DNA from: Vreelandella rituensis
GTDB lineage: Bacteria > Pseudomonadota > Gammaproteobacteria > Pseudomonadales > Halomonadaceae
Length of the DNA stretch: 64,000 nucleotides
Reading direction: 5' to 3'
Assembly (NCBI RefSeq): GCF_003336665.1
Contig: NZ_QPIJ01000014.1
Coordinates: 17,013 to 81,012 of the forward strand
Shown here: positions 1 to 10,072 of the stretch, piece by piece
How positions within the stretch are numbered: the first letter of the stretch is position 1
Layout of the letters: each line of letters opens with the position of its first letter
Translations under genes and position numbers: made by a program
Notes under the pieces: generated by a model
Databases searched by the model: none
The model's input: only the letters and a program-made list of their open reading frames with translations
What the model was told of the DNA's origin: nothing

Positions 1-1115
1 AGGGCCTGACCCTTCTGAGCTAGCGCCTGCTCTAACGTTGCCAATCTGCCCGAGACCAGTGCGTCTTCCACGGCAGTGACACGCAGTATATGCCCGAGTG
101 CCGGGTCAGCGGGGCGCGAGATCAGCATGCCTTCTTCGAGCAGTGCTTTGTGTACCTGTTCCGCCAGTGCCGCGCTTGCCATACGCAAACTCACAAAATT
201 GGTAGCACTAGGAAGCACATCGGCTCCCAGCCTTGAAAGATGCGCCGCCAGTCTTTCACGCCGCTCACGCACCGCGTTGACATGGGCCTGAACCTCCTCA
301 GGATGATCGAGCACCACTTCGGCCGCCTTCTGAGTGAGCGTCGAGACTGCGTAGTGAATACGCACTTTCATCATCACCGCGAGAGTTTCCGGCTCAGCGA
401 TGGCGTAGCCCACCCGTAAACCGGCGAGACCATGGGCCTTGGAAAGAGTGCGTACGCGAATCACTCCGGGCAGTACGCGGCATCCGAATTCGCCATCGGC
501 GTCCTCGCGGAAATCATGATAGGCCTCATCCAGCAGCAGCCAGCAGTCAGCGGGCAGATCACGGCGCAGAGCCAGCACGGCGTCATCGTCATGCAGGTGG
601 CCGCTGGGGTTGTCTGGGTTGGCCAGATATACCAGTTTGGCGCATTCGGCATGAGCGGTGCGTGCAAGGGCAGATAAATCCGGCGCCAGCCACCCAACGT
701 CTTCTTGATAGGCCAGCTCCACCAAGTGGCAGCCATGACCGCGGGCGAAGTAGCCAAAGGTGGGGTAGGTGCCGGCGGTGCTGATGACACAGTCGCCGGA
801 TTGCGTCAAAGCGCGTAGGGAAAGCGCTAGCAGGCTATCGGCACCGGCATCCACCAGCATCGCCTCAGGTGGAATCTGTTTTTGTTTGGCCAGCCGCGAA
901 CGAATGCCCAGCGCTTCGCTGTCACCGTAGCTGTAAACGTGGGCGGCCATGGCATCCCCGAAGTGTTCGCGCAGGGCACGGTGGGGCATATCCAGCCCTT
1001 CGTTGGAGCCCAGTTGATGGGGGATGTCGCGGTTCAGGCGGCGCTCCAACACGCGCACACCGGGGAATGGGTTGGTTGGGCCATCACCACAAAGGTGGTC
1101 GGGAAAGGTCGGCAT
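1..1115 (-). CDS. HisC-like pyridoxal-phosphate aminotransferase, 3' end cut by window edge
   Basis: The frame is open from an ATG at 1115 to the window edge, about 371 codons, with the stop codon outside. The start follows a good ribosome site (AAAGGAGGAAACG). Visible fold-type I aminotransferase marks are the substrate/cofactor region YLANPDNPSG, the acidic LLLDEAYHDF, and the lysine motif LSKAHGLAGLRVGY that carries the Schiff-base lysine. The pattern is that of histidinol-phosphate aminotransferase relatives, about 350-370 residues long, so the protein is nearly complete. It is the last visible gene of a minus-strand catabolic operon with an exporter and a 2-hydroxyacid dehydrogenase, so a role in amino-acid breakdown rather than histidine synthesis is inferred. 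Its exact substrate cannot be read. Confidence 0.85.
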   Translation of the reverse strand, partial: MPTFPDHLCGDGPTNPFPGVRVLERRLNRDIPHQLGSNEGLDMPHRALREHFGDAMAAHVYSYGDSEALGIRSRLAKQKQIPPEAMLVDAGADSLLALSLRALTQSGDCVISTAGTYPTFGYFARGHGCHLVELAYQEDVGWLAPDLSALARTAHAECAKLVYLANPDNPSGHLHDDDAVLALRRDLPADCWLLLDEAYHDFREDADGEFGCRVLPGVIRVRTLSKAHGLAGLRVGYAIAEPETLAVMMKVRIHYAVSTLTQKAAEVVLDHPEEVQAHVNAVRERRERLAAHLSRLGADVLPSATNFVSLRMASAALAEQVHKALLEEGMLISRPADPALGHILRVTAVEDALVSGRLATLEQALAQKGQA

Positions 1116-1173
1116 CGTTTCCTCCTTTGGCGGCGTTTGTTCTTCGCACGCCACACGGGCAGAGTGGTTAGGG

Positions 1174-2121
1174 TTACTGTGTGCTGGATGCTGGGGCAGC
1201 GCGCTTGAGCATCACGATGGCCACGGCGGCTAGGGTCAGCAACAGGGCGATAAAGACTCGGGGGCTAAGCGGCTCACCCAGCAGCATGATGGCGCTCGAC
1301 ACTCCCACGGTGGGAATGATCAGGGTAGAAATGGTCGCCTGTGCAATTGTCAGCCGGTTAACGTTCATGAACCACAGCATCTGCGCCAGGGTGATCGAAA
1401 ACAGCAGATGATAGCCAAGCGCCAGCCAGGTTGATGTCTGCCAGACTGATGGCCTGGCCATGGGTTCCAAGGCAATCATCATGATAATCATGGGAATGGC
1501 ACACAGCACAAATTGCCACCCCGTGATTACCACCGCATGGCTTTCCCAGCCGCCGCGCAGCTTGATTAATACGGTGCCCAGTGCCCATGACAGCGCCGCT
1601 CCCAGCATGATCAGCGGTCCAATTAGCCCTTGTTGGCTGCCACCGCTCAGTGCCGAAGGCCCTAGCAGCACCAAAAGACCCACCTGCCCGCATGCAAGCC
1701 CCAGCCACTGGCGTTTGGTAATGCGCTGGCCGAGCAGCCACCAACCCAGCAGCAGTGCCCAACAGGGCATGCTGAACGCGATGATGGCGGCTTGCGAGGT
1801 CGGCATGTGCAGTTGGCCAAACGCGGTGGCCAAGTTGAAGCCCAGGATGGTGAACAGGCCTGTTGCCGCCAGCCAAGGCCACTCTTTTGACGAAACGGCC
1901 AGCGGCAGGCGCCGCCAACGTGCCCAGGAAAGCAGCAAGACGGCACCAGTGGTGAAGCCGATAGATCTGAGGGTAAACGGGGGGATATCAACCAGAATAA
2001 AACGCACCGCGGGCCAGTTGCCGCCCCAGAATAGCCCGATGGTAACAATCAGCAGGATGGTAGATAACTGTCCGCTATCGCGTAGCTGAGTGAAGTGTCG
2101 TTCGATCCCGGAAAAGATCAT
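1174..2121 (-). CDS. EamA/DMT-superfamily inner-membrane transporter
   Basis: A 315-residue, very hydrophobic protein with about ten membrane segments in two halves, the usual size of EamA (DMT) permeases. The first half begins with the typical TIGLFWGGNWPAVRF segment; the second half carries GAALSWALGTVLIK, the repeat of the EamA signature. Family members mostly export amino acids or other small metabolites. The gene overlaps the upstream FAD-oxidase gene by four bases (ATGA), so the two are translationally coupled. A role in exporting an excess or toxic intermediate of the pathway is inferred from position only. Confidence 0.85.
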   Translation of the reverse strand: MIFSGIERHFTQLRDSGQLSTILLIVTIGLFWGGNWPAVRFILVDIPPFTLRSIGFTTGAVLLLSWARWRRLPLAVSSKEWPWLAATGLFTILGFNLATAFGQLHMPTSQAAIIAFSMPCWALLLGWWLLGQRITKRQWLGLACGQVGLLVLLGPSALSGGSQQGLIGPLIMLGAALSWALGTVLIKLRGGWESHAVVITGWQFVLCAIPMIIMMIALEPMARPSVWQTSTWLALGYHLLFSITLAQMLWFMNVNRLTIAQATISTLIIPTVGVSSAIMLLGEPLSPRVFIALLLTLAAVAIVMLKRAAPASSTQ

Positions 2122-3512
2122 GGTGCCGCATCCGGCAGGACTTTATGGCGATTGAGCAGGGTGTGCGGGTCGAGTGCCTTTTTCAGCGTATGCATCAGGG
2201 CGATTTCCGCCGGCGTGCGCGATACATGTAAATAGCGGCGTTTATCCAGACCGATGCCGTGTTCGGCCGAAACGGAACCTCCCATTGCGGCTAGCGGCGT
2301 ATAAACGAGCGTTTCTACCGCCAGCTTGGTGTCATCATCGGCGTTGCCGGTGGCGATGGTGACATGCAGGTTGCCATCACCCAGATGGCCGAAAACGACA
2401 ACCCTGCCATCCGGCCAACGCTGGATTACCTGCTGCTCCAGGGTGCGAACATAGTGATCCATCTCGGGAATCGGCAAGCTAATGTCGAAGGTGAAGCGTG
2501 GGTTGAGGTGACACAGCAGGCCTTCGATATCCTCGCGGATCGCCCATAGACGCTCACGCTGATGGTTGGCACTGGCAATCACTGCATCGTTGATATGGCC
2601 GTTTTCAAAGGCGGTTTCGATGGCGGCTTCAAAACGCTGCGCCGTGGTATCTTGATCGTTGCCGAGGGTCTCGATCAGCACATAGAAAGCGGCATCGGTG
2701 GCCAAAGGCGGCGCATGGCGTCCGCTTTCTTCAGTGAGCAGCGCATAGTGGCTGTGCCACATGACTTCAAATGCCGCCAACTGATCGCCCAGCGTCTTAC
2801 GCACGAACTGCAGTAACGCGGTCAGGTCGCTGAAGGTCTCGCAGGCGACCATGGCGGTTTGCATGGCCAGTTGCTGAGGCTGCAGCTTGAGCACCGCGCG
2901 GGTGACGATGCCCAGCGTGCCCTCGCTGCCGATAAACAGCTGTTTGAGGTCGTAACCGGCATTGTTCTTGAGCATATGGTTCATGGAGCTGACCCGTGTG
3001 CCATCTGCCAGCACCGCTTCCAGCCCCAGCACCTGGTCGCGCATCATGCCGTGGCGAATCACCCGTACGCCGCCTGCGTTGGTGGCGATGTTGCCACCAA
3101 TCGTGCAGGAACCACGCGCCCCCAGATCCAGCGCGAATTGCATGCTAGCCTCGGCGGCCGCTTCCTGCACCCGCTGAAGCGGCGTGCCCGCTTGTACGGT
3201 CAAGGTGCTGCTGATCGGGTCGATGGCGTCGATCTGGTTCATCCGCTCCAGCGAAATCGCCAGTTCGTCAGGGCTCGCCACGCCGCCGCGTACAAGCCCC
3301 GTCAACCCACCATGAGTCACGACCGGCTGGCGAGCCCGATGGCAGGCTGCCATTACCCGAGAGAGTTGCTCGGCATCTGCTGGGCGCACAATAGCGCGTG
3401 CCCGGCAGGGTGCTGCCTGCATCCAGTCATCGCGGCGGGCGTGCACATCGTCACCCACCAGCAGGTGTTGGCCGCCGACGATAGCGATGATTTCTGTGAA
3501 TAGTGCATCCAT
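2118..3512 (-). CDS. FAD-linked D-2-hydroxyacid dehydrogenase (GlcD / D-lactate dehydrogenase family)
   Basis: A 464-residue flavoprotein of the vanillyl-alcohol-oxidase fold. The FAD-binding half shows THGGLTGLVRGG and, further on, the GSCTIGGNIATNAGG segment with ADGTRV. The C-terminal half has the family marks GHLGDGNLHVT and SAEHGIGLDKRRYL. These are shared by D-lactate, D-2-hydroxyglutarate and glycolate oxidase GlcD-type enzymes, which oxidise a D-2-hydroxyacid to a 2-oxoacid and pass electrons to an acceptor. No separate GlcE/GlcF genes lie nearby, so a stand-alone D-lactate or D-2-hydroxyglutarate type is more likely. It sits between the ABC transporter genes and the exporter; the product 2-oxoacid could feed the aminotransferase next door (inference). 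Confidence 0.87.
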   Translation of the reverse strand: MDALFTEIIAIVGGQHLLVGDDVHARRDDWMQAAPCRARAIVRPADAEQLSRVMAACHRARQPVVTHGGLTGLVRGGVASPDELAISLERMNQIDAIDPISSTLTVQAGTPLQRVQEAAAEASMQFALDLGARGSCTIGGNIATNAGGVRVIRHGMMRDQVLGLEAVLADGTRVSSMNHMLKNNAGYDLKQLFIGSEGTLGIVTRAVLKLQPQQLAMQTAMVACETFSDLTALLQFVRKTLGDQLAAFEVMWHSHYALLTEESGRHAPPLATDAAFYVLIETLGNDQDTTAQRFEAAIETAFENGHINDAVIASANHQRERLWAIREDIEGLLCHLNPRFTFDISLPIPEMDHYVRTLEQQVIQRWPDGRVVVFGHLGDGNLHVTIATGNADDDTKLAVETLVYTPLAAMGGSVSAEHGIGLDKRRYLHVSRTPAEIALMHTLKKALDPHTLLNRHKVLPDAAP

Positions 3513-3526
3513 TTAAGGCCTCGCTA

Positions 3527-5155
3527 TCATGATGCGATTTCGGTTGCTTCCGGTCGACCGGGAATCGCGTCGAGCAACTGGCGGGTATACGCCTGCTGCG
3601 GGGCAAGGAAGATATCGCGTGCGGGGCCTTGTTCGACGATACGGCCATGCTGCATCACGATAATGTGATCACATATCTGGGCGGCTACCCGCAAATCGTG
3701 AGTGATGAACAGCAGCGATAAGGAGAACTTCTGTTTGAGGTCTTCCAGCAGTTCCAGAATCTGTGCTTGAATCGAGACGTCCAGCGCGGAGACAGCTTCA
3801 TCCGCGACAATCAGTTCCGGCTCCAATGCCAGCGCGCGGGCAATGCCAATACGCTGGCGCTGCCCGCCGGAAAATTCATGAGGAAAGCGATCAGCGGTGT
3901 TGGCCAGACCTACCAGTTCCAGCAAGTCATCCGCCTGTGCCAGGGCTTTCTGCTTGGGTATCCCGTTGGCAATCGGACCCTGAGCGATCGCCATGCCGAC
4001 GCGCGTGCGTGGGTTGAGCGAGGCGTAGGGGTCCTGAAAAATCATCTGCACACGCTTGCGTTCGCGGCGCAGTGACTCTCCGTGGAGCGTCATGAAGTCG
4101 GTGCCGGAAAGACTCATTAAGCCGCTGTCCGGGGTTTCAAGGCGAACAATGCAACGGCCGAGGGTGGATTTTCCCGAGCCGGATTCGCCTACAATGCCGA
4201 TAGTTTCTCCCTTGACCAGCGAAAACGAGACATCGTTGAGGGCGCGCACTTCACGGGCGGGCTTGAACAAGCCGCCCTTCGAGCGAAACACCTTGTTGAG
4301 GTTTTTGACATCAAGCAGCGGGGTGTCAGTTTCAGCGCCCCGTGCTTCCGGCACCACATCGCTGGGTATCGCTTCAATCAACGCGCGGGTGTACTCATGC
4401 TGCGGGTTGGCCAGTACATCGCGGGCCTCACCGAGTTCGACAATCTTGCCCTGGCGCATCACGCAAACCCGGGTCGCAATTTCAGCCACCACCCCAAAGT
4501 CGTGGGTGATAAACATCACTGCCATGCCGTGACGCTTCTGCAAGTCAATAATCAGGTCCAGAATTTGGGCCTGGGTGGTGACATCCAATGCTGTGGTCGG
4601 CTCATCAGCAATCAATAGCTCCGGCTCGAGCGCCAGCGCCATGGCAATCATCACCCGCTGGCGTTGGCCACCAGAAAGCTGGAAAGGGTAAGCGCGAATG
4701 GCTTTTTCCGGCTCTGGAAGCCCTACTTCCGTTAACAGCTCAAGGGCCTTGATGGAGCGCTCTGCGCCATTCAACTGACCGTGGGCTTCGAACACCTCGC
4801 TTATCTGGGCACCGACCCGCATCAGCGGGTTCAGCGCGGTCATCGGCTCCTGAAAGATCATGCCGATGCGTAGGCCACGCAGTTCCCTGTGCTGCTTTTC
4901 AGTGATGCTCAGCAAATCCTGGTCAGCAAAGATCGCCTTGCCGTCAACTGGGCGTACGCCCTTGGGCAGAAGGCCCATGACCGCATTGGCGGCCATGGAT
5001 TTACCAGAACCGGACTCACCCACCACGCAGAGGATTTCACCGCGTTGTACATCGTAACTGAGATTTTCAACGGCATAGGCTCGGTCAGCCCCCTTGGGTA
5101 ACGCAATGGTCAAGCCTTGCAAGCTCAGCAAGGGGGTATCGGTTGTATGATTCAT
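3527..5155 (-). CDS. Dipeptide/oligopeptide-type ABC transporter, fused double ATPase (DppD-DppF fusion)
   Basis: A 542-residue protein with two complete ABC ATPase cassettes in tandem. Each has a Walker A of the form GESGSGKS, a signature ([12 protein letters not shown] in the first, [12 protein letters not shown] in the second), and a Walker B followed by DEPTTALD or DEAVSALD. Each cassette ends with the peptide-transporter type extension. The fusion supplies both ATPases for the DppBC-type permeases encoded next. An ATG six codons upstream (5173) is also open, but the ATG at 5155 has the better ribosome site (GAGGGGAAT) and is preferred. It energises uptake of a peptide-like or opine-like substrate across the inner membrane. 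Confidence 0.92.
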   Translation of the reverse strand: MNHTTDTPLLSLQGLTIALPKGADRAYAVENLSYDVQRGEILCVVGESGSGKSMAANAVMGLLPKGVRPVDGKAIFADQDLLSITEKQHRELRGLRIGMIFQEPMTALNPLMRVGAQISEVFEAHGQLNGAERSIKALELLTEVGLPEPEKAIRAYPFQLSGGQRQRVMIAMALALEPELLIADEPTTALDVTTQAQILDLIIDLQKRHGMAVMFITHDFGVVAEIATRVCVMRQGKIVELGEARDVLANPQHEYTRALIEAIPSDVVPEARGAETDTPLLDVKNLNKVFRSKGGLFKPAREVRALNDVSFSLVKGETIGIVGESGSGKSTLGRCIVRLETPDSGLMSLSGTDFMTLHGESLRRERKRVQMIFQDPYASLNPRTRVGMAIAQGPIANGIPKQKALAQADDLLELVGLANTADRFPHEFSGGQRQRIGIARALALEPELIVADEAVSALDVSIQAQILELLEDLKQKFSLSLLFITHDLRVAAQICDHIIVMQHGRIVEQGPARDIFLAPQQAYTRQLLDAIPGRPEATEIAS

Positions 5156-5169
5156 GCTATTCCCCTCGT

Positions 5170-6006
5170 TCATGAGCGTTCTCGGCTGAGTTTCGGATTG
5201 AGTGCATCGTCGAGACCCTCGCCTACCAGGTTAAGGGCCAGTACGGTCAGAAGAATGGCCAGCCCCGGGAAGAAACTCAGCCACCAGGCTTGACGAATCA
5301 CCGTGCGGGCAGCGCCAATCATGTAACCCCATGACATGACGTTGGGGTCGCCAAGCCCCAGAAATGAAAGGGATGATTCCAGTAGGATGGCGGTCGCCAC
5401 CATTAATGACGCCATCACGATGATGGGCGACATGGCGTTAGGCAGAATCTGGCGCAGGATGATGGTGCGGTTGCTCTGACCCACCAGGCGCGCCGCCTCG
5501 ACGTATTCGCGGTGGCGCAACGACATGAATTCGGCGCGCACCAGGCGGGCGACCGGCGGCCAGCTTACCAGCGCGATAGCCAGCACAATCGAGGTCACGC
5601 TGGGCTGCATGATGGCCACCAGCACAATCGCCAGCGCAAAGTTGGGAATGATCTGGAAGAACTCAGTGAAGCGCATCAAAGCGTCGTCCAGCAAGCCGCC
5701 GTAATAACCAGCGATAGCCCCCAGCGGCACGCCAATTACCAGGGCCACAAAGGTTGATACCAGCCCAATCAACAGCGACACCCAGGCGCCGTGCATGAGG
5801 CCTGCGGCGACGTTGCGGCCCATGGTGTCGGTTCCCATCGGGAAACCGTCCAGCTCCAACGGCGGCAGGAAGGGGCGCTGCACCATACGCCACGGTGATT
5901 CAGGAAACAGCAGCGGTGCGGAGATCGCCATCAGGATAATCATGGTCAGTATGATCAGTCCGACCAAGGCACCACGATTCTGGGCGAAGCGGGCAAAAAA
6001 ATTCAT
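5170..6006 (-). CDS. Peptide-type ABC transporter permease, DppC family
   Basis: A 278-residue integral membrane protein with about six membrane segments. It has the DppC/OppC N-terminal region (NRGALVGLIILTMI) and the EAA loop EYVEAARLVGQSNRTIILRQILPN, where permease contacts ATPase. It overlaps the upstream permease gene by four bases and lies directly before the fused ATPase gene. Together with the DppB-type protein it forms the membrane channel of the importer. Confidence 0.92.
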   Translation of the reverse strand: MNFFARFAQNRGALVGLIILTMIILMAISAPLLFPESPWRMVQRPFLPPLELDGFPMGTDTMGRNVAAGLMHGAWVSLLIGLVSTFVALVIGVPLGAIAGYYGGLLDDALMRFTEFFQIIPNFALAIVLVAIMQPSVTSIVLAIALVSWPPVARLVRAEFMSLRHREYVEAARLVGQSNRTIILRQILPNAMSPIIVMASLMVATAILLESSLSFLGLGDPNVMSWGYMIGAARTVIRQAWWLSFFPGLAILLTVLALNLVGEGLDDALNPKLSRERS

Positions 6007-6980
6007 GACGCCTCCTTGATACGTGGGTCAACCAGGCCGTAAACGAGGTCGGTAATGATGTTGAATAAAATGACCAGGGCAGCGGAGAAGAAAAAGATGC
6101 CCAACAGCAGGTTGTAATCGCGTTGCATCAGCGCCTCGAACATCAGACGACCGATGCCCGGCCAAGCGAAGACCGTTTCGGTGAGAATGGCACCGCCCAC
6201 CATCTGTCCGGCTTGCAGGCCCGCCAGGGTGATGATCGGTAGCAATGCATTCCGCAGTATATGCCGGCGTTGAATCACCCCCGACGCCAAGCCTTTGGAA
6301 CGCGCCGTCTTGACGTAATCCTGCTGACTGGCCTCGAGCATGGAGGTACGCGTCATGCGGGTGTAAATCGCCATGAAGAACAGAGCCAGGGTGGTGGCGG
6401 GAAGAATCAAGTGTTTGCCGATATCCAGCGCCAACGCGAAGCCGGTATATCCGGTGCCTACGGAGGCAAAGCCATAGGCGGGCAGCCAGTCGAGCTGTAC
6501 CGAAAACAGAACAACCGACATCAGCGCGACCCAGAACAGCGGGGTGGCATAAAACACCAGCGCCAGTGCCATGATTACCGAGCCACTCAGTTTTTTGGCC
6601 CGTGCAGCGGCCATGGAGCCGGCCAGAATACCCAGCCCCAGCGACATTACGAATGCCGTGCCGGTCAGCAGCAGGGTAGCCGGCATGCGGTCCATGATCA
6701 GATCAAAAACCGGCATTTGCTGACGGTAGGAATAGCCAAAATCAAGCGTGGCAATGCCCGATATGTAACGCCATAGCTGGACGTAAAGTGGTTGATCCAG
6801 CCCGAACTGCTCGCGAAGCTGGCGCAGAAACTCCGGATCGGTGGCGCCGGCTTCACCGGCCATGACGGCCGCTGGATCACCGGGCGCCATTTGAATCAGG
6901 AAAAAATTGAAGATGACAATCAGAAACAGAACGATGACGGCTTTCAAAAGCCGCATGATGATCAATCTGGCATAGAGCAT
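6003..6980 (-). CDS. Peptide-type ABC transporter permease, DppB family
   Basis: A 325-residue membrane protein. Its start is the typical DppB/OppB hydrophobic helix followed by MAPGDPAAVMAGE. The EAA loop is near YVKTARSKGLASGVIQRRHILRNA, and the segment EAL-MQRDYNLLLG with a C-terminal LVYGLVDPRI is characteristic of the family. It pairs with the DppC-type permease, whose start codon overlaps its stop. A strong hairpin separates it from the upstream binding-protein gene, a common way of making much more binding protein than permease. Confidence 0.92.
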   Translation of the reverse strand: MLYARLIIMRLLKAVIVLFLIVIFNFFLIQMAPGDPAAVMAGEAGATDPEFLRQLREQFGLDQPLYVQLWRYISGIATLDFGYSYRQQMPVFDLIMDRMPATLLLTGTAFVMSLGLGILAGSMAAARAKKLSGSVIMALALVFYATPLFWVALMSVVLFSVQLDWLPAYGFASVGTGYTGFALALDIGKHLILPATTLALFFMAIYTRMTRTSMLEASQQDYVKTARSKGLASGVIQRRHILRNALLPIITLAGLQAGQMVGGAILTETVFAWPGIGRLMFEALMQRDYNLLLGIFFFSAALVILFNIITDLVYGLVDPRIKEAS

Positions 6981-7014
6981 GCCATTACCCCCGTGGCGAC
7001 ATGATGCGAGAGTC

Positions 7015-7033
7015 GGGCGGCGAAGCGCCGCCC
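7015..7033 (-). terminator. Intercistronic hairpin between binding protein and permease genes
   Basis: A perfect 8-bp stem (GGGCGGCG / CGCCGCCC) with a 3-base loop lies in the short gap between the binding-protein gene and the DppB-type permease gene. No T-run follows, so it is more likely an RNA-stabilising or attenuating hairpin than a full terminator. Such hairpins behind binding-protein genes are well known to raise their message level over the permease message. Confidence 0.55.
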
Positions 7034-7042
7034 AACGTCGTA

Positions 7043-8596
7043 TTACCGGTCAAGCCAGGCGTTTTTGAAGCCGTCGTTAAGGCCTATACCTGTGGTAACA
7101 AGGTTCTTCACATCACAGCTGTAGATGGTGGGAAAGCCGAGTTCGAGCAGCCAACCAACGGGTACTTCGTCGTGAAGAATTCCCTGAACCTCGTGGTAGT
7201 ACTCTTCACGCTTGTCGTCGGGATACGCGGTAGCCGCCAGATCAAACAGCTCATCAACCCGCTCGTTCTCATAGCCCTCTACGTTGTTCCACGGGGATCC
7301 TTTAGCGATATTGCTGGAAATGTAGGTTCGCGAGATACCCAGTGCCGGGTCGCCGTACTGGAAGAGATAGGTAAAGGCAAGATCGTAATCCCATTCCGCT
7401 AGACGCTGGTTCCAGCCGCCCACGTCCGTGGCTTGGGTGCGTATGTTGATGCCCACTTCCTGCAAGTTCTGCTTAACAGCTTCAGCCCAACGTACCCAGG
7501 TCTCGCCGTAGGGAATCGGCAACAGACGTACCTCTTCACCGTCGTAGCCCATCTCGTCGAGCAGTTCACGGGCACGTTCCGGGTTGTGGTCATACGGTGG
7601 CAAGCTGTCATCCTGGAAGCTGGCATTGGAGCCAAATGCTGACAACGGCACCTTACCCAAACCGTTCCACAGCACATCGCGGGCAAACTCGCGATCCAGC
7701 GCGTACATCACCGCCTGACGGAAGCGCTTGTCGGCCATGGGGCCTTCGCGGTTGTTGATCCACAGCATGGCGAAGGGGCTGAAATACTCGTGGCCTTGCT
7801 CGGTGCGGCAGGTGTTATCGAGTTCGCTCAGGCGCGGTATATCGAAGTTCTCGACCGAGTTGGCCGGTAGCACATCCACCGTGCCGTTTTCGTAAGCAAT
7901 CGCGCGCGACGAGGCATCCGGGATGACGTGCCAGTTGATGCCATCCAGGTACGGTAGTCCTTGCTCGTAGTAATCCTCGTTTTTCACCAGCTGGATAACG
8001 CGACCACGATCCCAGCTCTCGAACTTGAACGGACCGGTGCCGACCGGGTGATTGTTGGCTTCGTTGTCGCGGAAATCGGTGCCCTCATAGATGTGCTTAG
8101 GCATCATCGGCATGGTGCCCGCTTCAAAGGCCAGCAGGAAAGGACCGAAGGGGTTCTTGAGGGTAAAGACCACGGTGTGATCATCAGGGGCTTCGATGCT
8201 CTCCACGTGGGAAAGAATCGTGCGGGTGCGCGGGTTCATTTCACGTAGATAAACATCAGTAGAGAACACCACATCTGCAGAAGTGAATGGCTTGCCATCG
8301 TGCCAGGTCGCGTCTTCGTGAAGATTAAAGGTGTAGACCAGACCATCATCACTGACCGTCCAGTCATGGGCTAGCTGCGGCATGGGGTTGAGGTCGGTAT
8401 CGTAACGCAGCAGGCTTTCATAGATATTGCCGGAGACTGTCTGGGTCGGTGCGTTTTGGTGAAGGCCCGCGATGATGCTGGGCGGTTCAGGCTGGATCAC
8501 GGTGTTGATGATGCCGCCTGAGCGTGGCTCTTCAGCCCAGGCATAAGTTGCCGCTATGGAAGCAGCCGCAATGGCAAGTGTTAAGGTTTTTTTCAT
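7043..8596 (-). CDS. Peptide-type ABC transporter substrate-binding protein (SBP_bac_5 family)
   Basis: A 517-residue exported protein. A classic signal peptide (MKKTLTLAIAAASIAATYAWA) precedes EEPRSGG. The family marks are the DWTVSDDGLVYTFNLHEDATWHDGKPFTSADV region and the ADKRFRQAVMYALDRE region; the overall length fits the DppA/OppA class. It captures the substrate in the periplasm and delivers it to the DppBC-type permease. Substrates of this class include peptides, opines, glutathione and other amide compounds, and the adjacent M20 amidohydrolase suggests an amide or carbamoyl compound (inference). Confidence 0.93.
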   Translation of the reverse strand: MKKTLTLAIAAASIAATYAWAEEPRSGGIINTVIQPEPPSIIAGLHQNAPTQTVSGNIYESLLRYDTDLNPMPQLAHDWTVSDDGLVYTFNLHEDATWHDGKPFTSADVVFSTDVYLREMNPRTRTILSHVESIEAPDDHTVVFTLKNPFGPFLLAFEAGTMPMMPKHIYEGTDFRDNEANNHPVGTGPFKFESWDRGRVIQLVKNEDYYEQGLPYLDGINWHVIPDASSRAIAYENGTVDVLPANSVENFDIPRLSELDNTCRTEQGHEYFSPFAMLWINNREGPMADKRFRQAVMYALDREFARDVLWNGLGKVPLSAFGSNASFQDDSLPPYDHNPERARELLDEMGYDGEEVRLLPIPYGETWVRWAEAVKQNLQEVGINIRTQATDVGGWNQRLAEWDYDLAFTYLFQYGDPALGISRTYISSNIAKGSPWNNVEGYENERVDELFDLAATAYPDDKREEYYHEVQGILHDEVPVGWLLELGFPTIYSCDVKNLVTTGIGLNDGFKNAWLDR

Positions 8597-8683
8597 GGTC
8601 TTCCCCGTACTTATGAATTGTTGGTGGGAAACATGGCTCAGTGGAGCCGGGTATTAAGGCATCCCTGCCTTATATCAGTCGTC

Positions 8684-9949
8684 TTATCCTTTGCGGTTAG
8701 CCGCGCGTAGCAGCGCATCACACAGCACTTGTGTGGCGATGGCGCAGTGCGCGGGTTCCACATCTTCTCGCTCGTTGTGGCTGATGCCGTCTCGGCAAGG
8801 GATGAACAGCATCGCGGTGGGTGTCACGTAGCTGACATTCACCGCGTCGTGACCGGCACCGCTCATCATGCTGAAAGGCTGATGACCCAACGCCTCGGCG
8901 GCGGTGGAGAGATCCTTTACCAGCGTTTCATCAAAGCGGGTGACCGGCATATGCCAAAGCACGCTGATATTGGCGTTGACACCCTCGCGTTCGGCGGCGG
9001 CTTGCACATGGGCGCGCAGAGTGTCATCGAGTGCCTGCAGCGCACGTTCATCGGTATGGCGCACGTCCACGTGCAGGGTCACCGCGCCAGGAATCACATT
9101 GCGCGACGGCTCGGCAACCTGAAAATCACCGATAGTCAGGCGCGATGTGCCTTCGGCGTCGTCGAGCACGGTCTTGCGCATGGCTTCCACAAAGGCGGTG
9201 GCGGCCATCAGCGGGTCGTGGCGGTATTCCATCGGCGTCGGGCCAGCGTGAGCGGAATCACCAGTAAAGGTGATGTCGTACCAACGCAACCCTTGCACGC
9301 CGCTGACAATACCGACTGGCAAGTTTTTCTTCTCCAGTATCGGGCCCTGTTCGATATGCAGCTCCAGATAGGCAGCAAGCGGCAGGTCGTGGCGGGTCAG
9401 TGCGCCCCTATAGCCGGATTGATCGAGTGCTTCACCGAGGCAGATACCGTCACGGTCCTGTGCGGCGCGAAAATCCTCAAGCGATAGTCGCTCGGCGTAG
9501 ACACCGCTACCGCCCATTGCTGGGGCAAAGCGGCTGCCTTCTTCATTGGTCCAGTTCACCAGCTCCAGCGGCCGCCGAGTGGTAATGCCCTGATCGTGCA
9601 GGGTGCGAAAGATTTCCAGCCCTGCCAGCACCCCCAGCACGCCATCAAAACGCCCGCCGAGCGGTTGCGTATCCAGATGGCTGCCGACAGCCACAGGGGA
9701 AAGATCGTTCTCTAGCCCGGGGCGGCGAATGAAGAGATTGCCTGCCTGATCGGTGCGCGATTCACAGCCCAGCGCATCGGTCCACTCAAGCAACTGCTGG
9801 CGACCGGCCAGATCCTCCTCGCTCAGAGTCAACCGTCGGCTGCCACCGTTGGGTGACGGCCCAATACGGGCCATTTCCATCAGCGATGACCATAAGCGTT
9901 CGCCGTCGATCTGTGGGGTAGTGGGCGGGCCAGAGCGTTGTGTGGACAT
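8684..9949 (-). CDS. M20-family Zn amidohydrolase (N-carbamoyl-L-amino-acid hydrolase / allantoate amidohydrolase type)
   Basis: A 421-residue enzyme. The metal-binding marks are AVGSHLDTQPLGGRFDGVLGV, WTNEEGSRFAPAMGGSG (catalytic Glu pair) and LELHIEQGPILE; GAGHDAVNVS near the C-terminus supplies a late metal ligand. This set is specific to the hydantoinase/carbamoylase branch that includes N-carbamoyl-amino-acid hydrolases, allantoate amidohydrolase and ureidoglycolate/ureidopropionate hydrolases. It hydrolyses an N-carbamoyl or amidino group in the cytoplasm and releases ammonia. It heads the minus-strand operon whose next gene is a binding protein, so it probably acts on the imported compound. 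The branch member cannot be settled by eye. Confidence 0.9.
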   Translation of the reverse strand: MSTQRSGPPTTPQIDGERLWSSLMEMARIGPSPNGGSRRLTLSEEDLAGRQQLLEWTDALGCESRTDQAGNLFIRRPGLENDLSPVAVGSHLDTQPLGGRFDGVLGVLAGLEIFRTLHDQGITTRRPLELVNWTNEEGSRFAPAMGGSGVYAERLSLEDFRAAQDRDGICLGEALDQSGYRGALTRHDLPLAAYLELHIEQGPILEKKNLPVGIVSGVQGLRWYDITFTGDSAHAGPTPMEYRHDPLMAATAFVEAMRKTVLDDAEGTSRLTIGDFQVAEPSRNVIPGAVTLHVDVRHTDERALQALDDTLRAHVQAAAEREGVNANISVLWHMPVTRFDETLVKDLSTAAEALGHQPFSMMSGAGHDAVNVSYVTPTAMLFIPCRDGISHNEREDVEPAHCAIATQVLCDALLRAANRKG

Positions 9950-10072
9950 GCAACTTTCTCCTTGCTGATCAATGAGTCCGGCGTTGCTGGTGATGGGCAG
10001 CTACGCCGCTTTGCTGTAATCTTCTTCAGGATTTGCCGGTGATGTTTCTGCCGCCCACGGGAGCTCCCTACG